Shown here: one piece after another, positions 1 to 5,093 of the stretch | How the letters are laid out: each line of letters starts with the position of its first letter | How positions within the stretch are numbered: position 1 is the stretch's first letter | Notes under the pieces: model-generated | The model's database searches: none | What the model was told of the DNA's origin: nothing | What the model saw: the letters and a program-made list of their open reading frames with translations, nothing else | Assembly: GCA_016873405.1 (NCBI GenBank) | Contig: VGXH01000191.1 | Span: forward strand, 1 to 5,093 | DNA length: 5,093 nucleotides | Origin: a bacterium | Lineage (GTDB): Bacteria; Krumholzibacteriota; Krumholzibacteria; LZORAL124-64-63 | Reading direction: 5' to 3' | Made by a program: the position numbers and the translations under genes

Positions 1-1139
1 GGGGCGCTCAAGGTCTTCTTCATCCACGCCCACAAGGCGGCGTCGGACCCGCTCTTCGTGCTGCTGGTGACGGCCGCGGCCGTGGTCCTGCTGACCGGCC
101 GGCCCGGCCCGCGCGCCTGGCTGGGCTGCGGCGCGGTGGCCGGGCTGGCCTGGCTGACGCGCGACAGCGGCGTGGCGGTGGCCGCCTGGGCGCTGGGCGT
201 GGTGCTGCTGGTCGATCCCTGGCGCCTGGCGTGGCGGCGGCGGGCCTGGGCGGCGGCCTGTGTCACCGCGGGCTTCCTCGCGGTGGCCACGCCGTGGCTC
301 GTCGCCACGCGCGCGCAGACCGGCCGCTGGCTCGCCTCGCAGAACCTGCAGAACGTCGTCGAGGAGTTCTACGGCGGACAGCGGGCGGCCCTGGCGCCCG
401 ACGGCGGCTTCCGTTCGCTGGGCCAGCTCGTGGCGCACGATCCGGGCCACTTCGCGACGCATTTCCTGGGCAACCTGCCGCGCCACTTCGTCGCCGACCT
501 CAACCAGGTGACCGGGCTGACGTTCGGCGCGCTGGCGCTGGCGCTGCTGGCGCTGCTGGCGTGGCGCCGCCCCGACCGCCGCCAGTGGTCGTACCTGCTG
601 CTGGGCGCGCTCCTGTTCACGGCGCTCTGCGCGGTCTTCTACCGGCCGCGCTTCTCGCTGCCGCTGGTGCCCGTGTGGGCGTTCGCGGTGGCGCTGGCCG
701 TCGAGCGCCTGCCGCGCCGGCGGGGCGTCGCGGCCGCCCTGGTCGTGGCGACGGCCGTTTCGCTCCACGCCGGGCATGCGACGCGGGCCGTGCGCTTCTA
801 CGCCTCGCAGCAGCCCCTGCATCTGGAGGGGGCGATCGCGGCGGCGCCGCGCTGGACAGCCGGCGCGGTCGACGCCGACGGGCGCCCGGCCGCGCTCATG
901 GCCCGCAAGGCGCACCTGGCCCACTACGCCGGGCTGCGCTTCGTGCCCTACCCGCTGATGGCCCGCGACCAGCAGGACCTGGTCGACCGCGCGCGGGAGC
1001 GCGGGGCCACCTTCCTGGCCGTCGGCCGCATCGAACGCCCCGGCTCGACGATCTGCCCGGGGTCTCGGTGGCGTGGCGGGACGCGCAGACGCTGGTCTAC
1101 CGCGTGCGCGAAGAGCGCCCCGCCGGCGGCGGTTCCTGA
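1..1139 (+). CDS. Membrane glycosyltransferase, GT39/ArnT-like (GT-C fold), 5'-truncated, with an internal frameshift
   Basis: This is probably an integral-membrane GT-C enzyme that transfers a sugar from a polyprenyl-phosphate donor to an acceptor on the outer face of the cytoplasmic membrane; donor and acceptor cannot be read from sequence. The frame is open from base 1, so the true start and the first luminal loop with the main catalytic acid are off the left edge. About 379 residues are visible. Early motifs are HKAASDPLF (residues 11-19) and GLAWLTRDSG (48-57), both typical of the family. Hydrophobic segments lie near residues 19-32, 40-53, 56-72, 82-101, 171-188, 196-213, 219-236 and 241-257. 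YRPRFSLPLVPVWAF (about 214-228) resembles the R(Y/F)-LP-P signature. A soluble C-terminal part of about 110 residues follows. Reading is in frame 1 to about 1043, then frame 3 to TGA at 1137-1139, because only that tail (LPGVSVAWRDAQTLVYRV) looks genuine. Class assignment is fairly sure; the specific substrate is unknown. Confidence 0.85.
   Translation, partial: GAQGLLHPRPQGGVGPALRAAGDGRGRGPADRPARPARLAGLRRGGRAGLADARQRRGGGRLGAGRGAAGRSLAPGVAAAGLGGGLCHRGLPRGGHAVARRHARADRPLARLAEPAERRRGVLRRTAGGPGARRRLPFAGPARGARSGPLRDAFPGQPAAPLRRRPQPGDRADVRRAGAGAAGAAGVAPPRPPPVVVPAAGRAPVHGALRGLLPAALLAAAGARVGVRGGAGRRAPAAPAGRRGRPGRGDGRFAPRRACDAGRALLRLAAAPASGGGDRGGAALDSRRGRRRRAPGRAHGPQGAPGPLRRAALRALPADGPRPAGPGRPRAGARGHLPGRRPHRTPRLDDLPGVSVAWRDAQTLVYRVREERPAGGGS
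1038..1046 (+). other. Apparent -1 frameshift (one base missing) in the glycosyltransferase
   Basis: Upstream of this point frame 1 encodes a sensible protein (GATFLAVGRIERPG). Downstream, frame 1 turns into an Arg/Pro/Ala/Gly-rich tail of about 51 residues ending at 1200, which runs antisense to the amidohydrolase and looks like a shadow. From 1044, frame 3 instead gives a 31-residue tail with mostly G/C third positions and a typical end (TLVYRV), stopping at 1139. Adding one base in the CCCC run (1038-1041) or the adjacent GG (1042-1043) joins the two. A sequencing or assembly error in the short homopolymer is the simplest explanation; a genuine recent mutation is possible. Confidence 0.8.
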
Positions 1140-2266
1140 AGCGCGAGCAGGGCCAGGCGGTGCATCAGCTCGACGCCGACCGGCAGCAGCGCGTCGTTGA
1201 AGTCGTAGCGCTCGGCGTGCAGGCCGGGGCGCCGGCGGCCGGCGCCGAGCCCGAACATCGCGCCGCGGCCCAGCCGCGCCAGCGCGCCGAAGTCCTCCGA
1301 CCAGCGGAACGCGCTCTCGCGCGGGCGCGCCGCGCGCAGGCCGGCCAGCCTCGCCGCGCGCCGCACCAGCTCGGTGGCCGCCGGGTCGTTGCGGACGACC
1401 GGGAAGACCTCCTCCCACGACAGATCGCAGGCCAGTCCGTGCCGCCTCGCCGCGGCGCGCGCCGCGGCCGCCGCCCGCCGGCGCAGCGCCGCCAGCGCGC
1501 GGTCGTCGTCCGCGCGCAGCGTCGCCAGCAGCTCGGCCCGGGCGGGAGCGACGCCGAAGGCCGGCTCGCCCAGCTGCGCGTGCGTGACCGTGACCAGTTC
1601 CAACGGGCCGCCGCCGGTCGGCAGCGTCACCAGCGCGGTGATGAGCTCGGACAGCGCCAGGTCCGGAGAGCGGCCGCGCTCGGGCTCGGCCGCGTGCGCC
1701 GAGCGGCCGCGCAGGCGCACGCGCAGGCCGGCGCTGCCGGCGGCGAACGCGCCCGGGCGGGTCAGCACGCTGCCCTCGGCGTAGCCGGGCAGGTTGTGCA
1801 GGGCGAACAGCCAGTCCGGGCGCAGCGCCTGCAGGCGCGCGTCGGCCGCCACGGCGGCGGCGCCGGCGCCCGTCTCCTCGGCGGGCTGGAACAGGAGAGC
1901 CAGGCGCCCGCGCGGGGGCGGAGACTTCGCCAGCCGGCCGGCGACGCCCAGCAGGATCGCCATGTGCCCGTCGTGCCCGCACTTGTGGGCCAGGCCGGGG
2001 CGGCGCGAAGCGTAGGGCAGCGGGATCGTCTCGGGCACCGCCACCGCGTCCAGTTCCGCGCGCAGCAGCACCGCCGGACCATGCGCGCCGGCGGGCGCGT
2101 TCCAGACCGCGGCCACGCCGTGCCCGCCCAGTCCCTCCAGCAGTTCAGCCGGCCGGCAGGCCCGCAGCCGGGCCGCGACGAAGGCCGCGGTGCGGGCCTC
2201 GGCGCCCGACGGCTCGGCCAGCGCGTGCAGGCGCCGGCGCAGCGCGACCAGCCCGCGCTCAGCCAT
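1097..2266 (-). CDS. M20D-family metallo-amidohydrolase (HipO/AbgB/IAA-amino-acid hydrolase type)
   Basis: This is a complete 389-residue enzyme, a normal family length, expected to be cytoplasmic and to hydrolyse the amide bond of N-acyl amino acids or related conjugates using two metal ions. The N-terminus (ALRRRLHALAEPSGAEARTAAF) matches the family's R-R-LH-PE-E-T-F start. Metal-ligand motifs, numbered from ATG 2266, are HKCGHDGH at 94-101 (ligands Cys96 and His98), FQPAEETGAG around 126-135 (Glu130 catalytic base, Glu131 ligand), ALHNLPGYAEGSV (His157) and LHAERYDFND (His350). RAELDA at 69-74 and SEDF at 323-326 are also present. The dimerisation/lid domain spans about 175-290, with SAHAAEP (His191). 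The canonical NVIP of the lid reads GVAP here. No signal peptide is seen. ATG 2266 is preferred over GTG 2287 because it abuts the conserved start and overlaps the upstream permease stop by 8 bases. The stop is TAG at 1097-1099. The last 13 or so residues extend past the domain into the convergent gene. The exact substrate is not predictable. Confidence 0.94.
   Translation of the reverse strand: MAERGLVALRRRLHALAEPSGAEARTAAFVAARLRACRPAELLEGLGGHGVAAVWNAPAGAHGPAVLLRAELDAVAVPETIPLPYASRRPGLAHKCGHDGHMAILLGVAGRLAKSPPPRGRLALLFQPAEETGAGAAAVAADARLQALRPDWLFALHNLPGYAEGSVLTRPGAFAAGSAGLRVRLRGRSAHAAEPERGRSPDLALSELITALVTLPTGGGPLELVTVTHAQLGEPAFGVAPARAELLATLRADDDRALAALRRRAAAAARAAARRHGLACDLSWEEVFPVVRNDPAATELVRRAARLAGLRAARPRESAFRWSEDFGALARLGRGAMFGLGAGRRRPGLHAERYDFNDALLPVGVELMHRLALLALQEPPPAGRSSRTR
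2259..2266 (-). promoter_or_regulatory. Stop/start overlap coupling the permease to the amidohydrolase
   Basis: On the minus strand the junction reads ATGGCTGA. The ATG (2266-2264) opens the amidohydrolase and the TGA (2261-2259) closes the RND permease. No clear Shine-Dalgarno sequence precedes the ATG; the upstream bases are GC-rich without a GGAGG-like core. Initiation therefore probably depends on ribosomes terminating the permease (translational coupling), which is inferred from the geometry. Confidence 0.6.
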
Positions 2267-5093
2267 CGCCGGCCGCGGGCAAGGCACGGTCCGCGGGCGT
2301 GAGCGACCCGCGGCGCCGCGCCGCCCAGCGCGCGCGAGCCCGCGCCAGGCCCCAGCCCCAGCGCGTGAATGCCCAGTACAGCGCCGGCACCGCGCCCAGG
2401 ATCAGCACCGTGCTCGAACCGAGGCCGCCGATCGAGGACAGAGCCAGGTTCTCCCAGATATCCCGGCCGTCGCCGGTGTCGTGCTTGTAGAGCAGGGGCA
2501 GCAGGCCGGCGATGGTCGTGCCGCTGGTCAGCAGGATCGAGCGCAGCTGGATGCGGACGCCGTCGCAGATCGCCCGCCGCAGCAGGTCCTGCCCCAGCGG
2601 CGCGGGCAGTCGCCACAGATCGAAGCCGCCCGTGCGCCCGCCGGCGGGGAACAGCCCCTCGGCAAGGTCCCCGTCCGCGGCCGCGCCGGCCGCCAGCTCG
2701 CGGACCTGCAGCCGGAAGCGTTCGATCAGCAGGATCGCGTTGTTGACCACGACGCCGAACATCAGGACCAGTCCGATCCGCGCCGACGAGTCGAACTCGG
2801 CTCCCGTCGCCCAGAAGATGCCCGCGACCCCGACCAGCGACAACGGGACCGCCAGCATCACCAGCAGCGGCAGCAGCAGGCTCTCGAACATCGCGGCCAG
2901 GACCATGAACACGAAGGCGATGGTCAGCCAGAGGGTGCTGCGCAGCTCGGCCTCCTCCTCCTGCGTGACCTGCTGTCCGCTCTGGTCCTCGGCCGTGTAG
3001 CCGTAGGGCAGCGTGATGCCGGCGATGATCTCCTCGATGAACTGCCGCCGCATGCGGTCGGTGCCGATGTACTCCCAGTTGAGCAGCTGGCTGTAGCGCT
3101 GGTCGTGCCGCTCGATGGAGCCGATCTCCGGGCGCCGCTCCAGCGAGGCGATGCGCCCGAGCTGCACCTTCTGCCCGCGGCTGGTGGTCAGCGTGCGCCC
3201 GAGCACCTGGTCGTACTGGATCTGGTCGGCGTCGGCGTAGGTCAGCATCAGTCGCTGGTCCTCGCCGTCGACCACCATGTGCCACGGCGTCTCCACGCCG
3301 AGCAGCCGGCGGATGTGGCCCATCACCTCGGCCATGCTCAGGCGGTGCGCGGCCAGGGCCTGCCGGTCCAGCACCACCACCGTCTCGTCGGTGTCCGAGC
3401 GGCTGAACTGGTCGCCGCTGGTCAGGCGCGCGTTGCGCACGCGCCGGTTGCGGTCCAGGCGGGCCAGCACGCCGTCGCTGATCGCCTTGAGCTCCTTGCT
3501 GTTGTAGCCGGTCAGGCGCACGGTCGAGTTGGCCAGGCCGCCGCCGCGGCCGCCCTTCATGTACGGGTCGCCGAAGCCGTTGATCCAGATGAACATGCCG
3601 CCGAGTTCCTCGGCCAGCACGATCACGCGGTTGCGGAACAGCTCGGGATACGCGCTGGTCAGCAGCTCGTCGTCGAACTCGATGAACATCCAGGCGCGGT
3701 TGCCGGCGGCGCCGCTGCGCAGGTGGGCGCCCTCGGGCACGGGCAGCACCTCCTGCTCGAACAGGCGGATCGTCTCGCTCGACAGCTTCACGTCGGTGCC
3801 GGTGGGCTGCTCGAGGTAGACGATGATCTGCTCGCGGGCGGCCGGCCGCCAGAATCCGCCCGTGCGCACCTTCTCCTTGAAGACCCAGGCGGCGCCGGCG
3901 CCGAGGGCCACGGTCAGCGCCAGCGGCACGTACCAGACGCGCAGGCTGACGCGGGTCAACGAGCCGGCCCAGGCCACGAAGGCGCCGACCGCCACCAGCA
4001 GCAGCGCGCCGCCGCCGGTCCAGGGCAGCGCGCGGCGCAGCGTGCCGGCGTCCTTCCACAAGTGGATGACCGCGAGCGCGCCCAGCGCCACCAGCAGCGT
4101 GCCCAGCGCCCAGCGCCAGAACAGGGCCCGGCCGGCCAGCCCGAACTCGTCGGCGCCTGCCCGCGAGCGGCGCAGCTCGCGCTCGGCCGGCCCGCGCAGG
4201 CTGACCGGGATCCAGGCGAAGGCGACCAGGATCGAGGCCAGCATCGCGATGCCGACGCTGACGGCCAGCGGCACGTAGAACAGCGAGAGGCGGTCGGTCA
4301 GGAAGATGAACGACAGGAAGGCCACCACCGTGGTCAGCGTCGTGGCCAGGATCGGGAAAGCGACCTCGCGCGTGCCCTCGAGCAGGGCCTCCCGGCTGCC
4401 CGCCGCGCGCCCGCCGGACAGGCGCCGGTGGATGGCGTCGAGCGCCAGGATGCTGTTGTCCAGCAGCATGCCGAAGCACACCGTCAGGCCGCTGATCGTG
4501 ATGAAGTTGACGGTGACGCCGAAGAAGTAGAACAACGACAGGCAGATCACGATCGCCAGCAGGATCGAGGCGATGACGATCGCCACCAGCCGCAGCCGCC
4601 GCAGCGCCAGCGCCAGCAGCGCGAACAGCAGGCCGAGGATGACCAGCGAGCGCGTCACCAGGTCGCGCAGCTTCTCCTCGAGGTCGGCGCCCTCGTCCTG
4701 GTCCACCTCGAACTCGACGGGGAACGGGGACTCGGCGCTGACCTTCGGCAGCTCGGCCCGCAGGCGGCGGCTGATCGAGATCGAGTTCTGGCCGCTGCGC
4801 TTGGTCACCAGCAGCGTGACGACGTTGCTGCCGTCGATGCGGCTGTAGTAGGCGATGTCCTCGAAGGACGGCTCGACCTCGGCCACGTGGCGCAGCGTCA
4901 CCGGCTGCCCGCCGCGCACCGCCAGCACGGTCCCGGCCAGCGTGCGCGCGCTGGCGGTGTCCCGCACGCTGACCGCCAGCTCGCGGCCGTGGCGCCGGAC
5001 CGGACCGGCAGGCAGCAGGTCGTCGCGCGCGTCGAGGCGGGCCGCCACGGCGTCGGCCGTCAGCTGATAGCGCTCCAGCTTCTCCAGGTCCAG
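2259..5093 (-). CDS. RND-superfamily efflux permease (AcrB-like inner-membrane transporter), N-terminus off window
   Basis: This is a proton-driven inner-membrane pump subunit that normally works with a periplasmic adaptor and an outer-membrane channel. The frame is open to the right edge, and 944 residues are visible (Leu1 at 5093). Comparison with AcrB suggests about 180-190 residues are missing, including TM1. Visible order: the end of the first porter half and its docking segment (1-135, with PVTLRHVAEVEPSFEDI), TM2-TM6 (about 148-168, 168-190, 198-221, 247-265, 272-298), two additional hydrophobic segments (324-346, 359-379), TM7 (388-406), the second porter half (about 410-715, with a GFGDPYMKGGRGGG loop and PYGYTAEDQSG near its end), then TM8-TM12 (about 720-738, 739-762, 772-791, 852-869, 884-909). 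TM4 carries LLDNSI (Asp212-Asn213) where AcrB has Asp-Asp. TM10 carries VVNNAI (Asn784) where AcrB has Lys940. The Asp-Asn/Asn-Asn combination occurs in non-AcrB branches of the family. The frame is intact throughout and the stop is TGA at 2261-2259. Substrate (drug, lipid, metabolite) is unknown; the CusA-type heavy-metal signature is absent. Confidence 0.96.
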   Translation of the reverse strand: MDLEKLERYQLTADAVAARLDARDDLLPAGPVRRHGRELAVSVRDTASARTLAGTVLAVRGGQPVTLRHVAEVEPSFEDIAYYSRIDGSNVVTLLVTKRSGQNSISISRRLRAELPKVSAESPFPVEFEVDQDEGADLEEKLRDLVTRSLVILGLLFALLALALRRLRLVAIVIASILLAIVICLSLFYFFGVTVNFITISGLTVCFGMLLDNSILALDAIHRRLSGGRAAGSREALLEGTREVAFPILATTLTTVVAFLSFIFLTDRLSLFYVPLAVSVGIAMLASILVAFAWIPVSLRGPAERELRRSRAGADEFGLAGRALFWRWALGTLLVALGALAVIHLWKDAGTLRRALPWTGGGALLLVAVGAFVAWAGSLTRVSLRVWYVPLALTVALGAGAAWVFKEKVRTGGFWRPAAREQIIVYLEQPTGTDVKLSSETIRLFEQEVLPVPEGAHLRSGAAGNRAWMFIEFDDELLTSAYPELFRNRVIVLAEELGGMFIWINGFGDPYMKGGRGGGLANSTVRLTGYNSKELKAISDGVLARLDRNRRVRNARLTSGDQFSRSDTDETVVVLDRQALAAHRLSMAEVMGHIRRLLGVETPWHMVVDGEDQRLMLTYADADQIQYDQVLGRTLTTSRGQKVQLGRIASLERRPEIGSIERHDQRYSQLLNWEYIGTDRMRRQFIEEIIAGITLPYGYTAEDQSGQQVTQEEEAELRSTLWLTIAFVFMVLAAMFESLLLPLLVMLAVPLSLVGVAGIFWATGAEFDSSARIGLVLMFGVVVNNAILLIERFRLQVRELAAGAAADGDLAEGLFPAGGRTGGFDLWRLPAPLGQDLLRRAICDGVRIQLRSILLTSGTTIAGLLPLLYKHDTGDGRDIWENLALSSIGGLGSSTVLILGAVPALYWAFTRWGWGLARARARWAARRRGSLTPADRALPAAGDG

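Noticed and set aside
528..561. A run of short gcgctg/gcgctgctg repeats.
   Set aside because: It simply encodes an Ala/Leu-rich membrane helix of the glycosyltransferase with preferred codons; not an independent repeat element.
231..1043. The frame-3 plus-strand reading upstream of the frameshift point.
   Set aside because: Only its last 31 or so codons (from about 1044) look like real protein; the rest is a shadow of the frame-1 glycosyltransferase.
1120..1129. The perfect 10-base palindrome ccgccggcgg near the convergent gene ends, considered as a terminator.
   Set aside because: It has no loop and no following T-run, and it lies within the coding sequence of both genes; such GC palindromes are expected by chance here.
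948..1982. A 344-codon minus-strand open frame over the amidohydrolase and the glycosyltransferase end.
   Set aside because: Arg/Ala/Gly-rich low-complexity product in a non-coding frame of the M20 gene; no conserved motif.
2264..2287. An upstream GTG start for the amidohydrolase at 2285-2287.
   Set aside because: It would add seven non-conserved residues (PCPRP-type) and extend the overlap with the permease to 29 bases; ATG at 2266 fits the family start better.
1073..2302. A 409-codon plus-strand open frame antisense to the amidohydrolase.
   Set aside because: The Gln/Arg/Ala-rich translation lacks any motif, while the opposite strand carries every M20 metal-binding motif; it is an antisense shadow.
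3529..4278. Several plus-strand open frames of 96-151 codons antisense to the permease.
   Set aside because: Ser/Arg/Pro/Ala-rich shadows opposite well-conserved RND coding sequence; no motif and no supporting start context.
1762..4479. A 905-codon open frame on the minus strand, overlapping both the permease and the amidohydrolase.
   Set aside because: It is the same strand in another frame; the product is Arg/Pro/Ala/Gly-rich with no membrane or domain signature. Such long shadow frames are expected when GC is very high and stop codons are rare.

Overview
The window is a GC-rich (roughly 70% or more), completely gene-packed chromosomal segment. It holds three protein-coding genes with no intergenic space and no RNA gene, mobile element, CRISPR array or recognisable promoter. 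An RND efflux permease with large periplasmic porter domains implies a diderm (Gram-negative type) bacterium. The GC content, strong G/C preference at third codon positions and the RND subclass fit poorly cultured high-GC phyla such as Gemmatimonadota, Acidobacteriota or Eisenbacteria-like lineages. That placement is inference; the sequence alone does not fix the taxon.

Layout: (1) Positions 1-1139, plus strand: the C-terminal part of a multi-pass membrane glycosyltransferase of the GT39/ArnT-like GT-C type. Its 5' end lies off the left edge, and it carries an apparent one-base frameshift near 1038-1046. (2) Positions 1097-2266, minus strand: a complete M20D-type metallo-amidohydrolase of the HipO/AbgB/IAA-amino-acid-hydrolase family. 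(3) Positions 2259-5093, minus strand: an RND-superfamily efflux permease lacking about its first 180-190 residues, which lie beyond the right edge.

The RND permease and the amidohydrolase form one transcription unit read right to left. The amidohydrolase ATG overlaps the permease stop by 8 bases, so the two are probably translationally coupled. The glycosyltransferase converges on them tail to tail, and once the frameshift is repaired its 3' end overlaps the amidohydrolase 3' end by 43 bases. The operon pairs an exporter with a cytoplasmic hydrolase of N-acylated amino acids or similar amides. A joint role in handling an amide-type compound is possible but speculative.

The most notable points are a probable extra pair of membrane helices inside the RND permease, a non-canonical Asp-Asn / Asn-Asn proton-relay signature in the same protein, the exporter-amidohydrolase coupling, and the frameshift in the glycosyltransferase. 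I found no convincing sign of a wholly new system.
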